Below, piece by piece: positions 48,704-58,861 of a DNA stretch of 64,000 nucleotides (its first letter is position 1; the number at the start of each line of letters is the position of its first letter). The stretch lies in NCBI RefSeq assembly GCF_000368065.1, contig NZ_KB851200.1, positions 2,225,204-2,289,203 of the forward strand. Reading direction: 5' to 3'. The DNA comes from Acinetobacter seifertii (GTDB taxonomy: Bacteria > Pseudomonadota > Gammaproteobacteria > Pseudomonadales > Moraxellaceae). The notes under the pieces were generated by a model. It was not told the origin of the DNA and made no database searches. It saw nothing but the letters and a program-made list of their open reading frames with translations. The position numbers were made by a program, and so were the translations under genes.

Positions 48704-49984
48704 TTAATGCGCTCCCTGCAATGTTTTAACAACTTCAACCAATTGTTCAAGTAAATCGCTTAGCTCTTGTTGAGTAATGACATAAGGTGGCATCACATAA
48801 ACCAGTTTGCCAAAAGGGCGAATCCAGATTCCACGGTCTACAAATTGTTGCTGTAAAGTTTTCATATCAACATTAAAGGTGAGTTCTACTACACCAATTG
48901 CACCCAGCACTCGTACATCAGCAACATAATCCAGCTCATTTAAAGGCACTAAATGTTGGTTAAGCTCTTGCTCAATTCGCTTAATATTGGCTTGCCAATC
49001 TTGCTCAATTAAAAGTTGCGTACTTTTCAAGGCAACGGCACAAGCAAGCGGATTGGCCATAAAGGTTGGACCGTGCATAAATACCCCAGCCTCACCACGA
49101 CTAATGGTTTCTGCAACATGTTTTGTTGTTAAGGTCGCAGATAACGTCATATAGCCACCTGTTAACCCTTTACCTAGGCACATAATATCCGGTTCGACTT
49201 GAGCATGTTCCCACGCAAAAAGCTTACCCGTACGACCAAAGCCAGTCGCGATTTCATCAAAAATTAATAACAGATGATATTTCTCACAAAGCGCCTTAGC
49301 CTGACGTAAATATTCAGGATGATAAAAACGCATGCCCCCTGCACCTTGAACAATTGGTTCAATAATGAGTGCGGCAAGATGTTCATGATTTTGCTGAATA
49401 GCTTGTTCTAGCTCGGCAATATCTTGAGGATTCCATTCTTCGTAGAATTTGGTTTGTGGTGCCGCCACGAAAAAACGGTTCGGTAAGCTGGTACCAAAAA
49501 TTTGATGCATGCCTGTAACTGGATCACATACAGACATCGCATTCCATGTATCACCGTGGTAACCAGAACGCGTAGTAATAAAATTTGTTTTTTGTGGTTG
49601 GCCTTGTGCTGTCCAGAACTGCACAGCCATTTTCAAAGCAACTTCAACGGCAACCGACCCTGAATCTGCATAGAAAATTTTATCGAGACTTGGCGGTGTA
49701 ATTTTTAAAAGAATTTTACCAAGCTCAATCGCAGGATCATGAGTTAACCCGCCAAACATGATATGTGACATGTTCTGTAATTGATCTGTCACTGCCTGAT
49801 TGAGTTCAGGATGGTTATAGCCGTGAATTGCACACCACCAAGAGGACATGCCATCAATTAAAGTTCTACCATCATCGAGTTCAATCGTCGCACCATAAGC
49901 ACGCTTAACTTTGAATGTTGGTAACGGTTGGGTCATTGAAGTATATGGATGCCAAATATGTTCCAAATCAAAATTATCGGTCAT
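48704..49984 (-). CDS. bioA: Adenosylmethionine-8-amino-7-oxononanoate aminotransferase
   Basis: A 426-residue PLP aminotransferase that makes 7,8-diaminononanoate with SAM as amino donor. [10 protein letters not shown] (10-19) near the N-terminus, [16 protein letters not shown] and the PLP-lysine region [11 protein letters not shown] are typical of BioA. It lies 93 bp downstream of a BioH-like hydrolase gene and upstream of bioF on the same strand. Confidence 0.96.
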   Translation of the reverse strand: MTDNFDLEHIWHPYTSMTQPLPTFKVKRAYGATIELDDGRTLIDGMSSWWCAIHGYNHPELNQAVTDQLQNMSHIMFGGLTHDPAIELGKILLKITPPSLDKIFYADSGSVAVEVALKMAVQFWTAQGQPQKTNFITTRSGYHGDTWNAMSVCDPVTGMHQIFGTSLPNRFFVAAPQTKFYEEWNPQDIAELEQAIQQNHEHLAALIIEPIVQGAGGMRFYHPEYLRQAKALCEKYHLLLIFDEIATGFGRTGKLFAWEHAQVEPDIMCLGKGLTGGYMTLSATLTTKHVAETISRGEAGVFMHGPTFMANPLACAVALKSTQLLIEQDWQANIKRIEQELNQHLVPLNELDYVADVRVLGAIGVVELTFNVDMKTLQQQFVDRGIWIRPFGKLVYVMPPYVITQQELSDLLEQLVEVVKTLQGAH

Positions 49985-50077
49985 CCTCTATACCCTTTTA
50001 CAGCGTTCAAATCTCTCATTGAACACATGTTAAACCTGTTAATAATGAAAGAAAATTGCGATATCAATCAAAGCTTA

Positions 50078-50809
50078 TTAACTTTGCTGATGAATTGTTA
50101 AAAATTGGCAGATTTCTTCAATTGTTCTTTCTACCTGTAAGTACGGAAAAGCGTGTGTAGCGTCTTTTAGTAACTTATAAGTTATGTTTTCTGTAGCGAA
50201 ATCCTTAAAATTCTCGATAATTTTGCAAGGAATGACATTGTCTTGCTCAGCAAACAGATGAAGCTGTAGACCTGAATAGTTTTTCAAGTTATCTACCACA
50301 TTTAGCTGCTCAAGCATTTGCAAACCTTCTAATAAAAGTTCATTTGACGGCGGGTTTGCTATATTTTGTACGTTTAACCAATCTTGTTTCGCTTGAGATG
50401 AGCCAAGTGTAATCAAATAATAAAAACGCTTTAAAGTGGCTTGCGGGTTCTGTAAAAGAGACCCTTTAAATTGACTAAATACATCAGCAGGCATTGCGGT
50501 TTGCCAATTATTATGAGCAACGAAACAAGGATTCGAAGCAAGCGTAATTAAAGTTTTTGTTTGCCCTGTTTGCTTGTAAAAAATATCAACCAGTTGAGTT
50601 GCTAACTGCCCACCTAGAGACCAGCCTATTACCACATCAACTTCAGCCACTAAATCAAGCTGTGCTTGAAAGTTACGATCTAAAACATTAAAAATATTAA
50701 TCAGTTGTGTTTCAAAACCAGCTTTTTCCAAGTGCAATTTAAGTGATTGTAAAGGTTCTATGCCTACTCCCCAACCTGTAATCAATAAAATTTTATTTTG
50801 TAACTTCAT
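50078..50809 (-). CDS. BioH-like pimeloyl-ACP methyl ester carboxylesterase
   Basis: A 243-residue alpha/beta hydrolase. The nucleophile Ser64 is in IGWSLGGQLA, with Asp190 (AEQDNVIP) and His219 (DATHAFPY) completing the triad. The segment ASNPCFVAHNNW resembles BioH. Directly upstream of bioA, it probably hydrolyses pimeloyl-ACP methyl ester to end the BioC pathway. Overall similarity to E. coli BioH is modest, so the call is inferential. I use ATG 50809, which follows GGACAGG, rather than a TTG nine codons upstream. Confidence 0.78.
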   Translation of the reverse strand: MKLQNKILLITGWGVGIEPLQSLKLHLEKAGFETQLINIFNVLDRNFQAQLDLVAEVDVVIGWSLGGQLATQLVDIFYKQTGQTKTLITLASNPCFVAHNNWQTAMPADVFSQFKGSLLQNPQATLKRFYYLITLGSSQAKQDWLNVQNIANPPSNELLLEGLQMLEQLNVVDNLKNYSGLQLHLFAEQDNVIPCKIIENFKDFATENITYKLLKDATHAFPYLQVERTIEEICQFLTIHQQS

Positions 50810-51163
50810 ATACCTGTCCACAGCCAACTTTTGCAAGATTATATATTAATATCAATTTTAAATATCTTTTAAAATCAACATAAAAATTAAATTTCACAAA
50901 GTAAAATCAGTCATTTAGAGGTAGTTAATATTCTGAAATATATTGATAAGTAAAGCCTAAATTATTCATATGAAACATACAAAACTTTAATTATCTAAAC
51001 ATTGAAGCAAATCAAAAAACAACATAATCCACACTTCACCCATAAATCCATTGTGCAATGTAATTAATGTTAATACTTATGTTTTTTTATTAAAAAAAAT
51101 GACTCATTAATTCATTTTAATGATAGAAGATTAATTAATGATCAAAATATTGGGCAGGTTAAT
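50810..51163. other. AT-rich intergenic region between the biotin operon and otsB
   Basis: 354 bp of very AT-rich sequence with no supported gene. It is the divergent promoter region for the BioH-like gene and otsBA. I see no convincing operator or promoter pair. Confidence 0.5.
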
Positions 51164-52015
51164 ATGAATAGTCAAAGTATAATATCTGGTGGGAGAGAAA
51201 AAGATACATATTTTGTTACACCCAATGATATTATAAATACCTTACCTTCAGATAAAAATTATTGTTTATTTCTAGATATTGATGGAACATTAGCTCCATT
51301 TCAAATTCATCCTGAACATAGTTTTATTCCTAATACTACATTAGAAGTTATAAAAAAAATTATTGAATTAAATATACCAGTGGTTGCTGTAACAGGTCGC
51401 GATGTTGAAACGGCTAGTAAGCTGCTTCAGTCTATTGAAGTTCCTATAGCTGGACTACATGGTTTAGATATTTATTTTGATTCTAACACTTATATTCGCC
51501 CAGACTTAAGTGATATTAATTTTAATAAATTAAAAGAAGATATTATAAAATCTTGTGAAAAATATCCCGATTTATTAATTGAGGATAAAGGATATTCTAT
51601 TGCTTTACATTATCGAAAAAATCCAGAATTAGAAAATAATGCAATTTATATTATGCAACAAGTTAAATATTTTCATCCTCAACTAAAATTAAATAGAGGA
51701 AAATTTGTAGTTGAATTATTACCTAAACAGGCAGATAAAGGCAAAGCAATTCAAACTATATTAAATCATCTTAATTTACCGTTAATTCATCCGATATTTA
51801 TAGGAGATGACTTAACAGATGAATCAGGTTTCATATTTATTAATCAACAATTTGGCACTTCAATTAAAGTAGGTTCTGGGGAAACAGAAGCTCAATATAG
51901 ATTAAAAGATATTAACAGCGTTTCTAATTTTCTTTTTTTCTTTCTCGAAAAAATAAAAAAGTTATACGTCAAAAATAGTCAAGATCAGAATGGAGAACAA
52001 ATATGTCTAAATTAA
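51164..52015 (+). CDS. otsB: Trehalose-6-phosphate phosphatase
   Basis: A 283-residue HAD-fold phosphatase that makes trehalose from trehalose 6-phosphate. Nucleophile Asp38 and Asp40 are in FLDIDGTLAPF, and a late acidic motif is FIGDDLTDESGF. The gene is conspicuously AT-rich, more so than otsA. It overlaps otsA by 13 bases. An AGG site precedes the start. Trehalose is an osmo- and heat-protectant in Acinetobacter. Confidence 0.94.
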   Translation: MNSQSIISGGREKDTYFVTPNDIINTLPSDKNYCLFLDIDGTLAPFQIHPEHSFIPNTTLEVIKKIIELNIPVVAVTGRDVETASKLLQSIEVPIAGLHGLDIYFDSNTYIRPDLSDINFNKLKEDIIKSCEKYPDLLIEDKGYSIALHYRKNPELENNAIYIMQQVKYFHPQLKLNRGKFVVELLPKQADKGKAIQTILNHLNLPLIHPIFIGDDLTDESGFIFINQQFGTSIKVGSGETEAQYRLKDINSVSNFLFFFLEKIKKLYVKNSQDQNGEQICLN

Positions 52016-53433
52016 TCGTGTTATCGAATCGAATAAGTATGCCATCAGGTAAGGCTTCAGCAGGTGGCCTTGCAGTAGCTGTACAAGACGCATTAAATGA
52101 CAGTAACGGTATTTGGTTGGGCTGGAATGGTCAACAAATTACCGATACTGAAGCGCCTGAATTCGATCAGGCATATTCTCATGGAATTGACTACATTACC
52201 TGCCCTCTTACACATCAGCAATATGCACAGTATTACTGCGGTTTTGCTAACAAGGTCTTATGGCCTGCTATGCATCATAGAGACGATCTGATTGAATATG
52301 ATGCTGAAGAATATAATACTTACCAACGGGTCAATCGTTTATTTGCTGAACAATTAAAACAAATTGCTCAGCCGGATGATGTTATTTGGGTACATGATTA
52401 CCACTTTTTTAGTGTAGCCCGTCATTGCCGCGAATTAGGAATGCAAAATAAAATCGGTTTCTTTTTGCATATTCCTTTTGCAAGCTTAAACATTTGGCGC
52501 AAAATTCCAGTTGCGTTACATCTAGTACAAGACCTTTGCCAATATGATGTAGTTGGTCTACAAACTCAAGCTGATCAAAATACCTGTATGCAAACGTGCA
52601 TGGGCTTACTTGAAGCTCAAAAAATATTAAGTGACCGAATTAGTTATAAAAAGCGTCAGGTATTGATTAAGTCCTACCCTATTGGTGTGCAACCTGAACT
52701 TATTCAGCGCCAAGCACAACAAGCATTTCAAACAGCAAATGTATTTAACTTTGAAGATATTCCACGTCAAAAAACTATTATCGGGGTTGACCGTATTGAT
52801 TATTCAAAAGGTCTACTTGAACGTTTCAATGCATTTGCAACCTTCTTGGAAACCAATCCTGAATATCATAGGCTAGTACGTCATCTACAAGTTGCAACAC
52901 CTTCACGTACAGATATTCCTGCTTATCAACGTTTATATCAACGCTTTAAAACCAAGCTAGAGCTGATTAATCAAGAGTTTGCACAGGAAGACTGGCGTCC
53001 GATTGATTGCTGCTATGACACCGTTAAACATGACAGCCTAATGCATATTTATCGCAATTCTGATATTTGTTGGATTAGCTCACTACGTGATGGTATGAAT
53101 TTGGTCGCAAAAGAATATATTGCGGCTCAAGATCCAGAAAACCCAGGTGTACTAATTTTATCTAAATATGCTGGTGCAGCTGAACAAATGACTCAGGCCT
53201 TAATTGTTGACCCAATAGATCGAGCGGCAATGATGGATACTCTAAAAACCGCTCTAGAGATGTCTAAAGCAGAACGTATTAATCGTTATGAACAGTTAAT
53301 AGAAGGTTTAGCAACCACCGACTTGAGTGATTGGCGTAATAATTTCTTGAAAGATTTAGAAAATGCTCCGACTTTCACGAAATCTAAATTCTCATTACAA
53401 GATAAGTATCTACCCACTTATCATGTCTTATAA
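52003..53433 (+). CDS. otsA: Trehalose-6-phosphate synthase
   Basis: A 476-residue GT20 glycosyltransferase joining glucose from UDP-glucose to glucose 6-phosphate. N-terminal SNRISMPSGKASAGGLA, the central VDRIDYSKGLLERF and the late LRDGMNLVAKEY are diagnostic. A GGAGA site lies inside the otsB end. It is ended by a 13-bp-stem terminator. Confidence 0.96.
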   Translation: MSKLIVLSNRISMPSGKASAGGLAVAVQDALNDSNGIWLGWNGQQITDTEAPEFDQAYSHGIDYITCPLTHQQYAQYYCGFANKVLWPAMHHRDDLIEYDAEEYNTYQRVNRLFAEQLKQIAQPDDVIWVHDYHFFSVARHCRELGMQNKIGFFLHIPFASLNIWRKIPVALHLVQDLCQYDVVGLQTQADQNTCMQTCMGLLEAQKILSDRISYKKRQVLIKSYPIGVQPELIQRQAQQAFQTANVFNFEDIPRQKTIIGVDRIDYSKGLLERFNAFATFLETNPEYHRLVRHLQVATPSRTDIPAYQRLYQRFKTKLELINQEFAQEDWRPIDCCYDTVKHDSLMHIYRNSDICWISSLRDGMNLVAKEYIAAQDPENPGVLILSKYAGAAEQMTQALIVDPIDRAAMMDTLKTALEMSKAERINRYEQLIEGLATTDLSDWRNNFLKDLENAPTFTKSKFSLQDKYLPTYHVL

Positions 53434-53447
53434 TAATTCACACTTAT

Positions 53448-53480
53448 AGAACATCGAGAAGTTTTTCTCGATGTTCTTTT
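53448..53480 (+). terminator. Terminator of otsBA
   Basis: AGAACATCGAGAA (53448-53460) and TTCTCGATGTTCT (53465-53477) form a perfect 13-bp stem with a 4-base loop, followed by a short T tract. Confidence 0.88.
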
Positions 53481-53501
53481 CGGCTGGTGAGTTAGCTTAA
53501 G

Positions 53502-54749
53502 TTACTTTGCCTTAACAAGCGTAAAGCGATTTAGTACAGCAATCATGATTAATAAAACAGCTACCCCAGATAGGACTGTGGTTAGACTGGTCCACTGACC
53601 AATTAAACCGATTAAAGCTGGACCACTTAATGACCCTGTGTATGCGATAGTTGAAACCATAGAAAGCGCTGCTGCTTTAGGCATATCATTCTGGCGGCCG
53701 ACACGAGAAAACATAACAGGCACAATGTTAGAACAGCCTAAACCTAAAAGTGCATAACCCAATACTACAACTTGCCAAACAGGTGCCATCACAATAGTGA
53801 CCATAGCAAGCGCGGCAACAATTGCACTATAGGTCACAATGGTTTTCTCACCCCATTGTTTTAACAAGAGATGTCCTGCAAAACGACCACTTGTCATACT
53901 AAGTGCAAAGAATGTATAAGCCAGCCCCGCAAAGGCAGGATTCAGCTGATATTTACTAGTCAAATAAATACCACCCCAGTCCATTGCTGCACCTTCTGAC
54001 AAGAAGGCAATAAAGCACATCATCCCAATTAAGAGAATAGTACCATTTGGGCGCGAAGTTTTTTTAGATGCGTCAGTTATTTCAGCTGCACCTTGTTCAT
54101 CCTGCTCAAATGTTGTTAAAGCAGATGGAATAGCAACAAAGCTAACGACCAGTAAAATCATGACCACAGACAGCGTACTCATGAGTGGTGAAAGGCCAAT
54201 TGCTAGTAGCGTGGTGACAAGCATGGCACCTATTAAACCACCAAGGCTGCACATACCGTGGAAACTAGACATGAGTGCACGTAAGCTGTGTTTTTCCACC
54301 ACAACTGCCTGCAAATTGATAGCAACGCCGAGGCAGCCTGCTGCTGTACCAAAAATAAATAACGCCACAGCCATCGATACAAGACTATGCCAGATCGTTA
54401 AACTTGGTAATAACACCATTAAAAGTATGGTTGCCACTGCAATTAATGGACGGCATCCCCAACGCTTAACTAAAGCCCCTGTCGCAGGCATAGCAATCAT
54501 TGAACCGATTCCCATGCAAAGCAGCAATAGACCAAAATTTGCATGATTTAGGTTTAAACGTTGCTGTGCATAAGGAATGAGTGGTGCCCAAGCAGATATC
54601 GCAAAGCCCAAGCTAAAAAAGCTGAGACGAGTTGCTAATCGTTGTGTGCTTAAGAGAGAAGCTGTATCTAAAACAGCAGACTTGGAAAATAACATATACG
54701 CGAAGCTCACCATAAAGCCATTGGCGATCCATACCAACCGATTCCCCAT
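53502..54749 (-). CDS. MFS transporter
   Basis: A major facilitator superfamily carrier of up to 415 residues with about 12 transmembrane segments. The segment ATGALVKRWGCRPLI after the second helix is the MFS loop motif. It resembles the YbjJ-like group, whose substrates are unknown. The first ATG (54749) lies directly after a terminator hairpin and reuses its AAGGG arm as a possible ribosome binding site. The in-frame ATG at 54692 (MLFSKSAV) may be the true start. It is monocistronic. Confidence 0.82.
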   Translation of the reverse strand: MGNRLVWIANGFMVSFAYMLFSKSAVLDTASLLSTQRLATRLSFFSLGFAISAWAPLIPYAQQRLNLNHANFGLLLLCMGIGSMIAMPATGALVKRWGCRPLIAVATILLMVLLPSLTIWHSLVSMAVALFIFGTAAGCLGVAINLQAVVVEKHSLRALMSSFHGMCSLGGLIGAMLVTTLLAIGLSPLMSTLSVVMILLVVSFVAIPSALTTFEQDEQGAAEITDASKKTSRPNGTILLIGMMCFIAFLSEGAAMDWGGIYLTSKYQLNPAFAGLAYTFFALSMTSGRFAGHLLLKQWGEKTIVTYSAIVAALAMVTIVMAPVWQVVVLGYALLGLGCSNIVPVMFSRVGRQNDMPKAAALSMVSTIAYTGSLSGPALIGLIGQWTSLTTVLSGVAVLLIMIAVLNRFTLVKAK

Positions 54750-54750
54750 A

Positions 54751-54790
54751 GAAAAACCCTTGCCATATTAAGTTTCAGGCAAGGGTTTTT
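54751..54790. terminator. Bidirectional terminator upstream of the MFS gene
   Basis: CCCTTGCC (54757-54764) and GGCAAGGG (54778-54785) form a perfect 8-bp stem, with TTTTT after it on both strands. It sits 8 bp before the first possible MFS start and downstream of the bacterioferritin gene. Confidence 0.8.
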
Positions 54791-54950
54791 ATTGGCGAAA
54801 TTATATCCAATTCCATAAAAAAAACATGGGGTCTGACACAATTTTTCTGACTTTTTTGTAACTGCCAAAGCCTTATATAGTAAGGCTTTGAATATATTCA
54901 ATTTGACAATATTAACGTCTAGCAGTGACTTTGTTTTATTAAAACGAGTG

Positions 54951-54977
54951 AATAAAAAACCCAGCTTAAGCTGGGTT
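54951..54977 (-). terminator. Terminator of the bacterioferritin gene
   Basis: AACCCAGC (54958-54965) and GCTGGGTT (54970-54977) form an 8-bp stem followed on the minus strand by six T residues. Confidence 0.88.
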
Positions 54978-54987
54978 CTTCAAATCA

Positions 54988-55452
54988 TTAAATTTGAGAC
55001 TGAATATAATTTTGTAGGCCAATCAGTTCAATTAAACGCAACTGTTTTTCAAGCCAGTAAGTATGGTCTTCTTCGGTATCTGATAATTGTTGACGTAACA
55101 TATCACGACTAATGTAGTCGCCTTTTTCTTCACACAGTTTAATACCTGTCGCTAATTTTTCACGCACGTGATATTCAAGTGCTAAATCAGCTTTTAAGCA
55201 AGATACAACGTCTGTACCGACATTGATATCTTCACGGTGCATGTTTGGTTTAGCACCTAAAAACAATACACGACGAATAATTGCATCAGCATGAGAAGCT
55301 TCTTCTTGCATCTCATGGTCAATACGCTCATAAATCTTGTTTAGACCCCAATCTTCATACATACGAGAATGGATTAAATATTGATCACGGGCAGCCAACT
55401 CTCCGCCAATGAGCATATTTAAATAGTCTATGACTTCTGGATTGCCACGCAT
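54988..55452 (-). CDS. bfr: Bacterioferritin (FtnA-type)
   Basis: A 154-residue ferritin-like protein that stores iron. Ferroxidase-site residues Glu18, Tyr25, Glu51, His54, Glu93, Glu127 and His130 are present. The heme-ligating Met52 of E. coli Bfr is Ala52 here, and the sequence ([29 protein letters not shown]) matches Pseudomonas FtnA, which does not bind heme. It may form heteropolymers with a heme-binding partner encoded elsewhere. The start is ATG 55452 with an AGGAGA site; 18 residues upstream are not supported. Confidence 0.93.
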   Translation of the reverse strand: MRGNPEVIDYLNMLIGGELAARDQYLIHSRMYEDWGLNKIYERIDHEMQEEASHADAIIRRVLFLGAKPNMHREDINVGTDVVSCLKADLALEYHVREKLATGIKLCEEKGDYISRDMLRQQLSDTEEDHTYWLEKQLRLIELIGLQNYIQSQI

Positions 55453-55600
55453 AATAAATCTCCTATCGTATGAGTCTATTATGGGCAAACTTAAAAATGA
55501 TTGCAAAACAAAAAATAGTTAAGTTTATGATTTTTATCAAATTAAAATGAGAAACATACGCATTTGCAGTTTAAGTTATTTAAATTTCCTCTGCAAAAAG

Positions 55601-55637
55601 AAACGCTTGTCCGATTTATAAGCTCAAACAAGCGTTT
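55601..55637 (-). terminator. Terminator of the smc-zipA-ligA operon
   Basis: AAACGCTTGT (55601-55610) and ACAAGCGTTT (55628-55637) form a perfect 10-bp stem 70 bp past the ligA stop. The T tract on the minus strand is CTTTTTG. A weaker AACCAT/ATGGTT hairpin lies closer to the stop at 55650-55688. Confidence 0.7.
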
Positions 55638-55706
55638 AAAAATGGCATGAACCATCAATTTATAAATTTGTAACTAAAATCAATGGTTCTTATTTCGCTA
55701 AGACTT

Positions 55707-57794
<2,088 letters not shown>

Positions 57795-57837
57795 CTAGAT
57801 ATGTTGCAATTATCGCAACCTATACAAAAAATTTAAA

Positions 57838-58860
57838 CTAGGCTGTTGCCTGTGCAGGACGATAATCAATCACATGATGACGCCAGTGTTCTTTTAACTG
57901 CGGCGTAAACTCGAGGTTATTTTCATCATAAACCTTACCATCAATTTCACGAGCAATTAGGCCTGCAATACTGGTCATCATGTCAAAACCCGTAACTGCT
58001 TTACTGTTTGGAAGTGCAAGGAAAAATGCCAAGCCTTGAACTTGTTCAGCAGATAAAGTTTCCAAATCGAAACCAGCAGGACCGTTATCTGTCATACGAA
58101 GTACAGAGAACATGAGTGCACTTGGTTCATCGGTATTTTCATAACGATGGAAACAAGACATTTCACCGTAACGTAGGCCATATTTTAAAAGTACTTTCAG
58201 CGCTTTATCACCCGATAACGCACGGCGCGGATTCGGATAAACATTTAATGCAATAATTTGCTCTGCTACTGCTAATGCACTTTCGTCGTCATAACGTTGT
58301 TGCTCATGTAAATGAACATCCAAAATATTACTTTCACCTTCAAATTCAGCAATTTCAGCAGTTTCAATATTTGGATTTAAACTTAATTCTGGTTCAGTTT
58401 TTGGCTGATCTTCTGCAACTTTTTGTTCAGATGAGCTTATAGCTTCTGGAGCAGCAGAAACAGTATCAGTTAACTCAACTGAACTATTTTCACTTGCAGT
58501 TGGACTTACAGTAGTTTCTTCAGCTTTGACTTCTTCTACTGGCGTATTTGCAACGGGTGCCGGTGTCTGGTCTATTTGAACTTGTTCTACTTCTTTTGTT
58601 TCCTTTTCTTCTAGTTGTACTGGCTCGCTTAAAGTTGGTTCCACTCGTTCAGCCACATTTGCTGATGCTGCGACCGCTTCAGGCTGTTCAAGTTGGTCTC
58701 GTACATGACGAGGAATAACCGGTTGATTACTTTCAGGATTAATATGCAAATCACTGTCTAGCGAGGGTTCAGCGTGGTTCGGCTTTTTTAAAATCATTCT
58801 TAAGCCAACTAGCATGATAATAATGGCAACAACGATGCCAATAATCGTATTGATTTCCAT
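57838..58860 (-). CDS. zipA: Cell division protein ZipA
   Basis: A 340-residue inner-membrane protein that anchors FtsZ. The N-terminal helix INTIIGIVVAIIIMLVGLRMI (3-23) is the anchor. A long Pro/Glu/Val-rich linker (about 35-200) leads to the C-terminal FtsZ-binding domain (about 205-335). It starts one base after the smc stop, with a GGAG site. smc-zipA-ligA order is conserved in gammaproteobacteria. Confidence 0.92.
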   Translation of the reverse strand: MEINTIIGIVVAIIIMLVGLRMILKKPNHAEPSLDSDLHINPESNQPVIPRHVRDQLEQPEAVAASANVAERVEPTLSEPVQLEEKETKEVEQVQIDQTPAPVANTPVEEVKAEETTVSPTASENSSVELTDTVSAAPEAISSSEQKVAEDQPKTEPELSLNPNIETAEIAEFEGESNILDVHLHEQQRYDDESALAVAEQIIALNVYPNPRRALSGDKALKVLLKYGLRYGEMSCFHRYENTDEPSALMFSVLRMTDNGPAGFDLETLSAEQVQGLAFFLALPNSKAVTGFDMMTSIAGLIAREIDGKVYDENNLEFTPQLKEHWRHHVIDYRPAQATA

Positions 58861-58861
58861 T

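Noticed and set aside
54707..54901. 64-codon open frame upstream of the MFS gene
   Set aside because: It runs through the terminator hairpin and has no supporting start site.
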